Origin: Candidatus Binatia bacterium
GTDB lineage: Bacteria > Desulfobacterota > Binatia > UBA12015
Direction: 5' to 3'
DNA: 64,000 bases
NCBI GenBank assembly: GCA_036563615.1
Contig: DATCMB010000009.1
Location: 186,001 to 250,000, forward strand
Part shown: piece by piece, positions 7,891 through 20,212 of the stretch
Numbering within the stretch: position 1 is the stretch's first letter
Layout: each line of letters opens with the position of its first letter
Notes under the pieces: model-generated
What the model saw: only the letters and a program-made list of their open reading frames with translations
Told to the model about the DNA's origin: nothing
Database searches by the model: none
Program-made: the position numbers and the translations under genes

Positions 7891-10689
7891 ATGTTGCTGC
7901 GGGTGCAGTTCGCGGGGGAGACGTTCGCGCGCATCCTGCGCCGCGGCTTCGCCAAGCAGAACCTTTGCGACGCCCAGGTTCTCGAGGTGGTCGCATCGCA
8001 GCCGCAAGGCAACGACCTCGGCCCGTTCGAGCTCCTGAACAAGCCGCAGCAGACGCACAAGGGGCTCGTCTTCCTCGACCACATCGAGATCAGCGAGAAC
8101 CCGCCGCTGCCGTTCGAGGTCGGACCGTCGCGGACCTTCGCGCTCGACGGAACGCCGCTCGAGCACCCGGCGCTGCACTTCGCGCAAAGGGTGACCCTCG
8201 GGATCGTGACGTTCCTCGACCTGCACAGCAAGATCAACATGGCGCCGGACGTGCACACGCTCGACGTCACGCTCGTCTTTCGCCTGGCGCTCGAGATGCA
8301 CTACGCCCAGCGGGCGTTGACCCTGACGCACGTCCAGACCCGCGACGTCACGGTCGGGAAGAGCCTCGCGAAGCTGGCTGCCCGCTTCCAGGTCGGCCTC
8401 GAGAGCAAGGACGTCGAAAACATGCTCGCCTCGGCGCTCGCCGAACCGATCGCGCAACCGCTCGGCTTCCTCGACGAGCTCGGCGCGCTCGAGCTGCCGC
8501 CGGTCGCACACATGGGGATCGCCGGCAGCGTCGGATTCGGCTCGATCGAGATGCGCTTCGACCTGCGCGAGGGCGGGCAAGCCGGGATCGATTTCGCCGC
8601 CTGGCAAGCGTTTCACAACCAGACCGGCGTCGACGACCTGCGCGCGGGACGCGACTGGGCGCTGCTGATCGACCGCGAGATCCTGGTCGGGCGCGGGCGG
8701 CGGATGTTCGAGCAGGGGCTCGAGGCGGCGGAGAAGAAGAACGCCTTTCGCCGCAGCGGCGCGCCGATGGCGACCTGGAACGCGTCCCCGCCGCGCATCG
8801 ATCTCTCGTGCAGCGGCAAGGCGCCGGACGCTCTCAAGTGCCTCGGCCAGGGGATCGACGTCCCGGTGACCGTCAAGGTCGCCTGCGGGCTCGGCATCGC
8901 GCAGCGGCAGATCGGCGGACAGACGCGGACGGTGCTGCGCGCCGACGTGAGCGCGTCGCACGACGCCGATCCGGACGCGATCGCCGCGCTCTGCCACGGC
9001 GTCACGCACTCGCTCGAGCTCGACAACCTGCTCGACCGCCTCGAGTCGCTGTTCGACGGCAGCTTCGTCGGCGACTTCGTCGGCTGGCTGCAGGGGACGA
9101 AGCCGCTGTTCCCGGTCGGCGTCGCCGTGGTGTTCGGACCGGTCGCGCTGCTCGCGCTGTGCGTCGTCGACGTCGTGCTGTTCGCGCTCGAAGGCGACAC
9201 GTCGAGCACGCTCGACGAGGCGCTCGCCGGCTGCGAGATCCCCGATCCGAGCAATCCCGACGTGCAGGTCTGCTACCTGCAGCTTTCGGTCGAGCCGGGT
9301 CCGGGCGCGGACTATGGCTTGACGCTCGATGCGGCCAGCGGTCGGTCCGACGGGCTCGTGCTCGCGGGCAACGTCTCCGTCGGCGGGCTCGCGCGCCCGA
9401 CGATCGAGGTCGTGCCGGGGACGCTCGCGTGGGTCGAGCCGCGCAAGACGTGCGACGGGCCGCTCCACTGGAGCGCCAACGGCTCGATCCTCGTCAAGCA
9501 AACGGCAGGCGACTGGCCGGTCACGGTGTGCGCGACCTTCCCCGACACGATTGCGTTTCAGGGGCTGCCGCCGAGCAAGGACTACGACAAGTTCGTGCGC
9601 AGGTCCGTGCTGTCCGACAAGCCCCGCGAGGTCGAGCTCGCGATCTCGATCCCGGCGGGGGAGATCCCGCCGGCTGCGGCGTGCTTTCGCACGCACGTCG
9701 TGACCAGCGCGGGCGTACGCCTCGTCTGGATCCCGTTCCCGCCGCCGCTCGATCCGCAGGTCGCCCAGGAGGGCGAGTTCTGGGCGCAGGCCTGGCGCGT
9801 GGCGTACTGCGAGACGCTGGTCGACGACTGGACGCGCTACTTCCAGAAGTACAACCCGCGCTGGTCGATCGACCCGCCGCCCTACGAGCACCCGTACGAG
9901 AAGCGGCTGTGGGTCGTGCTCGGCGAGCGCTTCTGGGTGGCCGACCGCGTCCTCGCCTACGACGGCGGGCGCCGCCTGGTCGAGGCCTACGCCGACCACG
10001 AAGGCCGAGTGAGCTTCGGCGTGCTCGCCGACGGCGACGAGCTCGTGCTCGAGCGCCAGCCGCCGCTCGTGCGCGGCACGATCGGCTCCGTGCTCTACGG
10101 TCACCACGTCGAGCAGGCGCGCTCCGAGCGCCCGGCGCGGCTCCAGCCGCTCGACGAGGAGCGCGCCGCCGACGCGCGCCGTCCCTCGCTCGCCGTGCAC
10201 CAGCTCCAGCTCCTCGAGTACGCGCGCGTCCCGGTCGCGGTGGATGCTGCGCAAATCGAGGGCGTGCTCACGGGCCGCGGCGTGCGCTTTCGGGTGCGCG
10301 GCCGCGGCGGCGAGAGCGCGGTCGAGATCGATCGGCACGGCGTCGTGTCGCTGCGCCGCCGGCGCGCGGGACGGGCGGCGGACGCGTCAGCTCGCCTCGC
10401 CGAGCGCTCGCTCGACGCGAGCCTCGTCGTGCGCGACGCGCGTGCGGCGATGCTCGGGCTCGCGCCCGCGCAGCTCGAGGTGCTGCGCGACGAGTGCCGC
10501 GAGCTGCGCAGCGTCGGCGGCGGCGTCGAGCTCGCCGCGACCTACACCGCCGGCACCCCATGGTGCTACCGCGCGGCGCAGGTCGGCGACTGGTTCGCGC
10601 AGCTCGACGACGCGACGGCGACGCTCGGCCTCTACCGCGTCGGTGGCCGGGTCAGGTTCCCGGTGCGGGAGACGCACCGGATGCCGTAG
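7891..10689 (+). CDS. Large protein of unknown family (932 residues)
   Basis: Not recognised. Residues 1-300 are mixed alpha/beta with amphipathic strands and no signal peptide. Residues 300-390 include cysteine-containing strands (SCSGK, CLGQG, VACGLG). A long hydrophobic stretch at about 405-434 could span a membrane or be buried. Residues 460-620 look like beta-sandwich segments, and the tail beyond about 720 is Arg/Glu-rich. There are at least ten Cys, some spaced as if for disulfides. The start is secure: the ATG follows AAGGAGG at 6 bases. It is flanked by convergent rmuC and has no operon partner. Base composition matches the neighbours, so recent transfer is not indicated. Confidence 0.8.
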   Translation: MLLRVQFAGETFARILRRGFAKQNLCDAQVLEVVASQPQGNDLGPFELLNKPQQTHKGLVFLDHIEISENPPLPFEVGPSRTFALDGTPLEHPALHFAQRVTLGIVTFLDLHSKINMAPDVHTLDVTLVFRLALEMHYAQRALTLTHVQTRDVTVGKSLAKLAARFQVGLESKDVENMLASALAEPIAQPLGFLDELGALELPPVAHMGIAGSVGFGSIEMRFDLREGGQAGIDFAAWQAFHNQTGVDDLRAGRDWALLIDREILVGRGRRMFEQGLEAAEKKNAFRRSGAPMATWNASPPRIDLSCSGKAPDALKCLGQGIDVPVTVKVACGLGIAQRQIGGQTRTVLRADVSASHDADPDAIAALCHGVTHSLELDNLLDRLESLFDGSFVGDFVGWLQGTKPLFPVGVAVVFGPVALLALCVVDVVLFALEGDTSSTLDEALAGCEIPDPSNPDVQVCYLQLSVEPGPGADYGLTLDAASGRSDGLVLAGNVSVGGLARPTIEVVPGTLAWVEPRKTCDGPLHWSANGSILVKQTAGDWPVTVCATFPDTIAFQGLPPSKDYDKFVRRSVLSDKPREVELAISIPAGEIPPAAACFRTHVVTSAGVRLVWIPFPPPLDPQVAQEGEFWAQAWRVAYCETLVDDWTRYFQKYNPRWSIDPPPYEHPYEKRLWVVLGERFWVADRVLAYDGGRRLVEAYADHEGRVSFGVLADGDELVLERQPPLVRGTIGSVLYGHHVEQARSERPARLQPLDEERAADARRPSLAVHQLQLLEYARVPVAVDAAQIEGVLTGRGVRFRVRGRGGESAVEIDRHGVVSLRRRRAGRAADASARLAERSLDASLVVRDARAAMLGLAPAQLEVLRDECRELRSVGGGVELAATYTAGTPWCYRAAQVGDWFAQLDDATATLGLYRVGGRVRFPVRETHRMP

Positions 10690-10698
10690 CGCGAGGGC

Positions 10699-12108
10699 CT
10701 ACACCGCCTCGTCGAGCTCCTCGAGCGTGCTTGCGTCGCCGAGCAGCGCCTGGGCCTGGGACATCGGCAGCTGCTCGACGTCGCGCAGCTTGCGCTCGAT
10801 CGCGCGCGAGCGGCGGGCGGCCTGCTCCATCGTGGTCGACGCCTGGTCGAGCTTCTTCTTGACGCCGTCGAGCACCTCGCCGAACTTGCGGAACTCCGTC
10901 TTGACCGCGCCGAGCAGCTTCCACACCTCGCTCGAGCGCTCCTGGATGGCGAGCGTGCGGAAGCCCATCTGCAGGCTGTTCAGCAGCGCGACGAAGGTCG
11001 ACGGGCCGGCGACGACGACGCGGTGGTCGCGCTGCAGCGTCTCGAGCAGGCCCACACGACGTGCGACCTCGGCGTACAGACCCTCGGTCGGCAGGAACAT
11101 GATCGCGAAGTCCGTGGTGCGCGGCGGGTTGATGTACTTGACGCAGATGTCCTTGGCGCACGCCTGCACGCGGCGCTCGAGCGCCTTGACGGCCGCGTCG
11201 TGCGCTTCGCGGTCGGCCGCCTCCGCGGCGTCGACCAGGCGCTGGTAGTCCTCGAGCGGGAACTTGGCGTCGATCGGCAGCCACACCCACTCGCGCGATC
11301 CGTTGCCGTTGCCATTGCCGGGCAGCCGGATCGCGAACTCCACGGCCTCGAGCGTGCCTTCGCGCACGCGCACGTTGCGGTCGAACTGCTCGGGCGCGAG
11401 CACCTGCTCGAGCAGCGCCGCGAGCTGCACCTCGCCCCAGCCGCCGCGCGTCTTGACGTTGCTCAGCACCTTCTTGAGATCGCCGACGCCCGACGCGAGC
11501 GACTGCATCTCGCCGAGCCCCTTGTGCACCTGCTCGAGGCGCTCCGAGACCTGCTTGAAGGACTCGCCGAGGCGCTGCTCGAGCGTGCCGTGCAGGCGCT
11601 CGTCGACGGTCTGGCGGACGAGCTCGAGCTTCTCGGCGTTGTCGCGGTGCATCTGGCCGAGGCGCTCGTCGACCGTCGCGCGCAGGCGCTCGAGGCGGCC
11701 CTCGTTGCTCTCGGTGAGGCGATCGAGGCGCTGCTCGACCGTCTGCAGGAGGCCGGTGAGCTGCTGCCCGAACTGCTCGAGCTGCGTCTGCTGAAGCCGC
11801 GCGATGTCGGTGGTGCGGCTGTGCAGCGAGTCGCCGAAGGCGCCGAGGCTGCGCGCGAGCTCCTCGCGGGTCTCGCGCGCGACGCTCGACGCCTCGCGGC
11901 GGTTGCGCTCGCCCTCGTCGCGCACCGTGCTCTCGGTGCGGTCGTGGCGCTCGCGGAGCTGCTCGAGCGCGTCGAGGACCGGCGCCAGCTCGTCGCGGCG
12001 CGGGCGGCGCAGGGCGACGATCAGCAGCACGATCGTGAGCAGCGCGGTGGCGGCGGCCGCGACGTACAGGACGTCGACCGATTCGATGATGCCCGCCAAG
12101 TCCGTCAT
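10699..12108 (-). CDS. rmuC: DNA recombination protein RmuC
   Basis: A 469-residue RmuC homologue, a family tied to limiting inverted-repeat recombination and containing a restriction-nuclease-like core. An N-terminal membrane anchor (about 11-34) leads into a long Glu/Arg/Gln coiled coil (about 40-210), then the core with LSNVKTRGGWGEVQL, WLPIDAKFPLEDYQRL, PRTTDFAIMFLPTEGLY and the catalytic-fold D-x-K of IDAKFP. The ATG at 12108 is preceded by GGAGG at 7 bases, which decides it over an in-frame ATG ten codons upstream. Monocistronic; its 3' end nearly touches the convergent unknown gene (9 bases apart). Confidence 0.93.
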   Translation of the reverse strand: MTDLAGIIESVDVLYVAAAATALLTIVLLIVALRRPRRDELAPVLDALEQLRERHDRTESTVRDEGERNRREASSVARETREELARSLGAFGDSLHSRTTDIARLQQTQLEQFGQQLTGLLQTVEQRLDRLTESNEGRLERLRATVDERLGQMHRDNAEKLELVRQTVDERLHGTLEQRLGESFKQVSERLEQVHKGLGEMQSLASGVGDLKKVLSNVKTRGGWGEVQLAALLEQVLAPEQFDRNVRVREGTLEAVEFAIRLPGNGNGNGSREWVWLPIDAKFPLEDYQRLVDAAEAADREAHDAAVKALERRVQACAKDICVKYINPPRTTDFAIMFLPTEGLYAEVARRVGLLETLQRDHRVVVAGPSTFVALLNSLQMGFRTLAIQERSSEVWKLLGAVKTEFRKFGEVLDGVKKKLDQASTTMEQAARRSRAIERKLRDVEQLPMSQAQALLGDASTLEELDEAV

Positions 12109-12155
12109 GCCGTCGCCTCCCTCCTGCGCCTTTCGCACCGCGGGCCGCGGGCGCC

Positions 12156-12179
12156 CTCGGAGCCTCGATCGGCTCCGAG
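12156..12179. terminator. Hairpin downstream of the three-gene operon
   Basis: CTCGGAGCC and GGCTCCGAG form a perfect 9-pair stem around a 6-base loop. It lies about 90 bases past the DUF4105 stop (minus strand) and upstream of rmuC. No T tract follows. It could end operon transcripts or act as a leader hairpin for rmuC. Confidence 0.4.
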
Positions 12180-12266
12180 CCTACCCGCTTTCGCGGACAG
12201 CGGCTGTCCCCTGCGCCCGTCCCGCGGCCGAGCGCAACATCTTGTAGCGCATCGGCTCGCGAAACC

Positions 12267-13283
12267 CTAGCGGTTGTTTCGCGGCGCGGGGAAGGGCGGA
12301 GGCTCGGGTGTGGGCAGGCCGGCGCGGATGCGGGCGGAGAACGCCGGGTCGTGGTCGGCGGCCCGGGCGCGCTCGACCACGTTGCTGCGCTCCTTGAGCT
12401 CGGCGAACGGCAGGCTCGTGTCGATCGCGCCGCGCTCGTAGAGCATCTCGTCGACGTGGCCGTTGACGAGCAGCCGCCAGTCCCACGGCGCGGCGACGCC
12501 GACGTGCTGCGTGTGCACGCGGATGCCGGTCGTGCAGTTCTCGAGCAGCGCGTTGTACCAGCGCGGCTTGCGCGCGAGCTCGTTCATGGTCTCGACGTAG
12601 TCGAGCAGCAGCTCGCGGACGGGCTCCGGGCGCGCGCGCAGGCGGTAGAGGTAGACCTGCTCGCCGCGGTAGTTCGTGCGCAGCCGCACCACGTCCCGCT
12701 CGTCCGCGACCACGTAGTACAGCTCGTACTCGCGGAAGAAGCCGCGGATCGCCGAGTACGCCTCATCGCGCTCCTTGCGCGTCTCGATCGAGATCGCGAG
12801 GTGCTCGCCGTCGCCGAAGTCGAAGCTGACGATCGTGTGCGCGATCGCGGGCGAGCCCCAGTAGGAGAGGAAGAGGTCGAGCCCGCGCAGCTTGCGGAGG
12901 TCGTAGCGGCGCTCCTCCCAGCGCTCGGTGAAGTCGGTCTCGCTGCGGTAGTCGAAGTTGCGGACGTTCTCGACGATCAGCGTGTCGCCCTCGACGCGCG
13001 CCGTCGGCGGACGCGCGACGTCGGGCGCCCAGTCGCGCTGGTTCGACGGCCGCAGCGACGACCACCACAGCAGCACCACCGCGAAGGCGATGCCGACGAG
13101 CGCCGCGCGACGCGCGAGCGAGCGCACGCGCAAGAGCACGAGCAGCACGCCCGCGGCGAACGCGAGCGCGACGCCGTGCGCGAGCCACGCCGGTCCCGGC
13201 AGCCGGAACCACAGGGCGAGCACCGCCCAGGGGGTGAAGGGCAGAGCCGCGACGGCGAGCAGGACGCTTCCGGCTCTTCTCAT
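12267..13283 (-). CDS. DUF4105 (Lnb N-terminal domain-like) membrane protein
   Basis: A 338-residue protein. Three to four hydrophobic segments fill residues 1-85. The outward-facing domain follows: VENVRNFDYRSETDFTERWEERRYD, SYWGSPAIAHTIVSFDFGDG, SIETRKERDEAYS, and YNALLENCTTGIRVH with the conserved Cys. DUF4105/Lnb domains resemble papain-fold or NlpC-type periplasmic proteins of uncertain reaction; an envelope lipid or peptide role is plausible given the lipase encoded just upstream. The ATG overlaps the lipase stop as ATGA (13280-13283), a sign of translational coupling in one operon. Confidence 0.85.
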   Translation of the reverse strand: MRRAGSVLLAVAALPFTPWAVLALWFRLPGPAWLAHGVALAFAAGVLLVLLRVRSLARRAALVGIAFAVVLLWWSSLRPSNQRDWAPDVARPPTARVEGDTLIVENVRNFDYRSETDFTERWEERRYDLRKLRGLDLFLSYWGSPAIAHTIVSFDFGDGEHLAISIETRKERDEAYSAIRGFFREYELYYVVADERDVVRLRTNYRGEQVYLYRLRARPEPVRELLLDYVETMNELARKPRWYNALLENCTTGIRVHTQHVGVAAPWDWRLLVNGHVDEMLYERGAIDTSLPFAELKERSNVVERARAADHDPAFSARIRAGLPTPEPPPFPAPRNNR

Positions 13284-15165
13284 CCGGGCGGCGGGGCGGT
13301 TGCGGCGTTCGGGTGCGCGGCGTCGTACTCGGCGATGTGCTCGAGCAGGATGCGGCGGATCTCGTTGATCGTGTGCGGATTGTCCTGGCACGAGTGCCCG
13401 GACACCACGATGAACTCCGACTCGACGCCGTCGATGTGCGCGCTCGTGTACTCGACGACGCCGTCGTCCGCGGTCTCGAACGGCGCCTCGGGATCCTTCA
13501 CCGCGATGATCGAGTGTCCCTTGATCCCGGGCGCGAGCGGCGTCTTCGAGAGCTCCTCGATCATCGGGTTGCCCGGCGTCATGCCGAAGACGCTCGTGCC
13601 CAGGCCCCAGGCGCGCGCGTTGAGCTTGTCCTGGTTGCGCCGCAGCAGGTCGGTGCCGAGGCGCGTGAGATCGGCCGGCAAGACGATCAGCCGCGCCGCC
13701 TGGTGCGCGAGCCAGCTTCCCGCGACGTAGCTGCCACGGTGCGGGGTGGCGAGGAAGACGACGCGCTTGACGCTCGGGACGGGCTCGATGAACGCCATGT
13801 TGCGGATCATCTCGCGCTCGTCGTTGCCGAGGTCGATCTCGTCGAACGGACGGTTGCTCGCGATGCGCCAGAAGCGATCGCCGCTGTCGATCGCGGTGAG
13901 CTTGGCGAGCAGCCCGCCCTGGCTGTGGCCGATCACCACCATGTCGCGCAGCGCGGGGTCCTTGCCTTCGGGGTCGAGCGTCTCGACCATCTCGCGCAGC
14001 GACTCGCGCAGCAGCATCGCCGAGTAGCCGATCGGGTTGCCGGTGTCGTACATGAAGAGCCACGCCTGCACGCGCGGCCCGATGCGGCTGTCGTTGAGGA
14101 TCTCGTTCATGAGCTGCGCCCAGCGACCCGGGCTCGACGCCGTGCCGTGGACGAGGATGATCGGGATCCGCCCCGGGCGGTACGGCGACAGCGACGCGAG
14201 CTGCGTGCCCTTCTCGATCGCGCCGACCCGCTGCAGGAAGCCGCCGATCTCGCGCTGCCAGACCGGCGACTCGGCGAGCATGTAGGCGAGCGACGCCGTC
14301 GTCTCGCTCTCGAGCGGCACGCGCTGCCCGTCGATCTCGACGTCGCGTTGCTGCACGGGCTCCTCGAGCGTCAGCCAGCCGGCGACCCGTCCCGCCTCGA
14401 GCTGCGGTCCGACGTCGTCGCCGAGCCGCAGCACCGCGGTCACCGGCACCTTCACCCACGGCTCGACGTGATCGTCGAAGCTCTTGCCGTACAGCGGCTC
14501 GGTGCTCGCCGCGAGCGGCGCGCCGATGCCGGTCCAGCGGTAGCGCGTCGCGAGGCCCTTCACCTCGAGGTCGGCGACCGGCACGAAGTCGGTCAGCTTG
14601 CGGCTGCCCCAGATCAGCTCCGACTCGTCGAAGTAGACGTCGAGCGTGCCGAACGGCACCGGGTAGCTGCCCGACTGCGGCACGAAGTTGCCGCGCCGTC
14701 CGTAGGCGAAGCCGCGCACGAGGCCGCGGTTGTACATGTCGGCCGCGACGCGGATGCGCGCGTCGAGCGGCTGCAGCGGCTCGTCTTCGCGCGGGAAGAG
14801 GAAGAGCCAGGCGTACACCGCGGCGGCGCGGTGGTAGGCCGGGTCGTTCTTCCTGTCGGCGTAGGCGAACGAGAGCTCGGCGAGCGCGTAGACGTCGTTG
14901 CGTCGCGCTTCACCGCGCGCCAGCACCTCGTGCAGCGCGGCGATGGTGGCGGCCGGGTCGTCCTCCCAGAGCTCGACGAGGTCGTAGCGGTAGAGCGTGT
15001 TGCGCGTCGGCGCGCTCAGCGTGTCCGAGGTCAAGATGCTGCGCTGCAGCTCGCGCTGCACGGTGGTCGGGTCCATGCGCTTGACGCCGACCGGCGTGCC
15101 GCAGCCGGCGATCGTCGAGCAGCAGACGAGCAGCAGCGCGACGCCGACGTGGAGCGTGTGCTGCT

Positions 15166-15169
<4 letters not shown>
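13280..15169 (-). CDS. Alpha/beta-hydrolase (lipase-like) lipoprotein
   Basis: A 629-residue secreted lipoprotein. The signal ends at lipobox IAGC, putting the lipidated residue at Cys23. Residues 30-330 are a poorly conserved domain containing YFDESELIWGS and other beta-rich parts. The hydrolase domain starts around 345 with IPIILVHGTASSPGRW (oxyanion loop), then VVIGHSQGGLLAK with the Ser nucleophile, VFLATPHRGS, and a late VVSGHSCQDNPHT that can supply the catalytic His. Esterase or lipase activity is likely, substrate unknown. The start is GTG, sharing GTGA with the stop of the upstream glucosidase gene (15166-15169), which decides it over longer frames. Confidence 0.85.
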
Positions 15170-17886
<2,717 letters not shown>

Positions 17887-18174
17887 CGGAACCTCCCCGG
17901 CGCTGGCGCTGGATCGCGACCGGCCGTCAAGAACATCATGCCTGGTTCGCGGCCGCGAGGAATGAGGGAACGCTGCGCTCGGGTGGGTCCGCGAAGCGAC
18001 GTCGGACGTGCGGGCGGATGCGACGCCGCGTCACGCGCGCGCGTGCGGTCGAGCGCCTGCCGGCGACGCCGGGACAGGCGTCCAGGCCGCGCGCCGACCG
18101 GCGCCGGGCAGCGCACCGGCGCCGGCGGAGGAAAGCTGCGTCTCCAGCCGCCGGCGCCGCCGCGCAACGTCGGC

Positions 18175-18789
18175 TCAGCTCTTCGGCGCCGGGGTGACCG
18201 CGACCGCGACCGCCTCGGTGTACGTGATCTCGACCAGGTCGCCGACGGCGACGCCTTCGAGACGGGTCGGATCGCTCACCTTCACCGACACGACGTTGCC
18301 CTCGGGTCCCTTGAGCTTGACGGTGTTGGTGTGGCGGTCGACCGAGACGATCGTCGCCGTGATCGTGACCGCGGAGGCGCCCGCCATTCCGGGGCGCGCG
18401 CCATACGGCGCCGTCGCGACGTCGGCGGCCTCGGCGATGCCGGGCTCCGTCGTGCCCTTCTTGCGCACCTGGTAGGCGATCGCCTCGTAGAGCACGAGGG
18501 TGACCAGGTCGCCCTTCTTCACCTGGTCGAGGTTCTTGACGTCGTCGCTGACGTGCACCCTGCGGGTGTCGCCGTCGGGTCCGAGCAGCGTCACCATGCG
18601 CGTCTGGTGGTCGATCGACTGCACCGTTGCCGTGACGGTGACGGTCTCCTCGGCCATGCCGCCGCCTTCCGTGCGCGAGGAGCTCACCGAGACGGTGGGC
18701 GGCGGGGGCGGGGCGGGCTTGCGGCTCGCGCAGGCCTGCAGCGCGATCGCCAGGGCGGTTGCACCGATGAGAAGCGTTCGTGTCGTCAC
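18175..18789 (-). CDS. Small lipoprotein with two tandem homologous domains
   Basis: A 204-residue protein. The signal and lipobox LQAC put the lipidated Cys at about residue 20; a Pro-rich stretch follows. Two internal repeats are easy to align: about 48-108 (VTATVQSIDHQTRMVTL, then GPDGDTRRVHVSD) and about 138-195 (ITATIVSVDRHTNTVKLKGP, then VKVSDPTRLEGVAVGD). Each is a small beta-barrel-like unit. Function unknown; probably envelope-located. The GTG start is preceded by GGAGGAGG at about 9 bases. The 288 bases downstream (17887-18174) hold no gene that I can support. Confidence 0.8.
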   Translation of the reverse strand: MTTRTLLIGATALAIALQACASRKPAPPPPPTVSVSSSRTEGGGMAEETVTVTATVQSIDHQTRMVTLLGPDGDTRRVHVSDDVKNLDQVKKGDLVTLVLYEAIAYQVRKKGTTEPGIAEAADVATAPYGARPGMAGASAVTITATIVSVDRHTNTVKLKGPEGNVVSVKVSDPTRLEGVAVGDLVEITYTEAVAVAVTPAPKS

Positions 18790-18833
18790 GGCTCGTCCTC
18801 CTCCTGCCGCCGGAAGGGCGACTTCGTCTGGTT

Positions 18834-18852
18834 GTCGGCGCTTTGCGCCGAC
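18834..18852. terminator. 8-pair hairpin downstream of the Gly/Ser-rich gene
   Basis: GTCGGCGC, loop TTT, GCGCCGAC: a perfect stem 39 bases past the stop of the minus-strand gene ending at 18891 and 45 bases before the next start. It is likely a terminator or leader hairpin. No T run follows. Confidence 0.4.
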
Positions 18853-18890
18853 TCGTTGAACGACCTTGGACGAGGACGCGGCCCGGGACG

Positions 18891-19274
18891 TCAGCGCGTC
18901 GTCTCGGGACGTACCGGGTTGCGGGGGCCGGGGTTGACGTCGCCCGGAGTCCCTTCCGTGTCAAGCCCGCCGCGGCGCATGCCGGAAGGAGGGACGCCGG
19001 CGGGATTCGCCGCGCTCGGGGCACGCGTGCCGCTCAGCGAGCCGCCCGCGGTGCCCGGTGCGCCGGCGGTGCCTCGTCCGCTCGCGGTGCCGGGCGCGCT
19101 CCCCGGGCTGCCGAGCCCGCTGCCGACGCCGGACGTGCCCACGCCGCTGCCCGTGCCGGCGCTGGCTCCGGTGCCGGCGCCCGAGCCACCCTGCGCGTGC
19201 GCGACCCCGCCCGCGAGGAGCAGCGCCGCGGCGGCGCCGGCGACGATCATCCGCTGGTGAAGCTTGCGTCTCAT
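18891..19274 (-). CDS. Small exported Gly/Ser/Thr-rich protein
   Basis: A 127-residue protein of low complexity. Basic start MRRKLHQR, hydrophobic core to LLLAGG, and a signal peptidase site after AHA near residue 26. The mature part is mostly Gly, Ser, Thr, Ala and Pro with GTG/GSG repeats and no domain I recognise. The ATG at 19274 is chosen because it starts the signal peptide. A structural or disordered envelope role is possible. The composition alone makes the call moderate, but the signal peptide supports a real gene. Confidence 0.6.
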   Translation of the reverse strand: MRRKLHQRMIVAGAAAALLLAGGVAHAQGGSGAGTGASAGTGSGVGTSGVGSGLGSPGSAPGTASGRGTAGAPGTAGGSLSGTRAPSAANPAGVPPSGMRRGGLDTEGTPGDVNPGPRNPVRPETTR

Positions 19275-19485
19275 GGCGGCTGCGTGGTGCAGCGCATGTG
19301 CCAGGGAGACGCGCCGAGGTGCGCGACCTCGGACGCGCTCGTCACGCACGACGACGAGCGCGCGCGGACGGAATTACAGCCGCGCGGTGCAATTCCCGCT
19401 CGCGCGCAGCGATGGACGTCGTGCGATCCAGCGAAAGCGCGGGGCACGAGCGTTGCTGCCTTGCTCGGGCAAGGAGGGTCCGACG

Positions 19486-20154
19486 ATGCTCAGGACGTTC
19501 GCATGCGCGGCCGCGCTCGCGCTGCTCGCCGCGCCGGCCGCGTGGGCTGAGGATCATTCAGGCCGCGCAGGCCATGCGCAGGGCAGCGCGACCACCACGG
19601 ACGCTGGCAGGCCCGGCAGCAACCAGGCGGTGCCCGACAGCCCGGCGGGGAAGACCGTTCTGCTCGACGATCAGGCGTTCGTGCCGCAGGCGCTCGAGGG
19701 CAGCATGGCGGAGGTCCAGCTCGCCGACCTCGCGCTCGAGAAATCGAAGAACGACTCCGTCAGGAGCTTCGCCGAGCAGATGAAGAAGGATCACACCTCG
19801 GCGCAGTCGATCCTCGCCAACACCGCGACCCAGGAAGGCATCCAGCAGCCGACGAAGCTCAGCCCGGCGGACCAGCAGCTCAAGGACCAGCTCTCGAAGC
19901 TGCAAGGTGAGGAGTTCGACCGTGAGTACATGAGCCACATGGTCGCGGACCACGAGAAGGACCTCGCGCTGTTCAACGCCAAGGCGCGCACCGGTGACGG
20001 CGACGTCGCCGCGTACGCGCGACGCATGGTGCCGGTCCTCGACCATCACCTGAGCATGGCCCGCAGCGTGAGCCAGAGCCTCGCCACCGGCCACGAGCTC
20101 GACGAGCGTCAGGGCGCGGCGCCGCGCCCCGCGCAGAATCCGGCGCAGCGCTGA
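19486..20154 (+). CDS. DUF4142 ferritin-like exported protein
   Basis: A 222-residue protein with a Sec signal (cleavage after AAWA, about residue 21), a disordered linker (22-60), then a four-helix DUF4142 domain: AFVPQALEGSMAEVQLADLALEKSKNDSV, FAEQMKKDHTSAQ, FDREYMSHMVADHEKDLALF and MVPVLDHHLSMARS. Conserved His and acidic residues suggest a ferritin-like bundle, but the family's function is not established; periplasmic stress or metal roles have been proposed. AAGGAGG lies 8 bases before the ATG, which fixes the start. Monocistronic and convergent with the SDR gene. Confidence 0.9.
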   Translation: MLRTFACAAALALLAAPAAWAEDHSGRAGHAQGSATTTDAGRPGSNQAVPDSPAGKTVLLDDQAFVPQALEGSMAEVQLADLALEKSKNDSVRSFAEQMKKDHTSAQSILANTATQEGIQQPTKLSPADQQLKDQLSKLQGEEFDREYMSHMVADHEKDLALFNAKARTGDGDVAAYARRMVPVLDHHLSMARSVSQSLATGHELDERQGAAPRPAQNPAQR

Positions 20155-20164
20155 CGCACGGCCT

Positions 20165-20173
20165 CGTCAAGCA
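20165..20173. repeat. Intergenic copy of the recurring 9-mer CGTCAAGCA
   Basis: Lies in the 58-base gap between the convergent DUF4142 and SDR genes. It is one of about 14 exact copies of TGCTTGACG/CGTCAAGCA seen in the window; see findings. Confidence 0.6.
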
Positions 20174-20212
20174 ACGAAGAGCGCTTCGCCGCACGCGACG
20201 GCGGCAGGTCCG

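Noticed and set aside
7777..10338. 853-codon minus-strand frame opposite the unknown large protein
   Set aside because: The translation is dominated by Arg, Glu, Val, Asp and Ala, typical of the antisense of a GC-rich gene; the + frame has a strong Shine-Dalgarno and normal composition.
18891..19274. Gly/Ser-rich run as a pure simple-sequence repeat instead of a gene
   Set aside because: A well-formed signal peptide with an AHA cleavage site precedes it and the frame is intact, so I kept it as a gene at moderate confidence.
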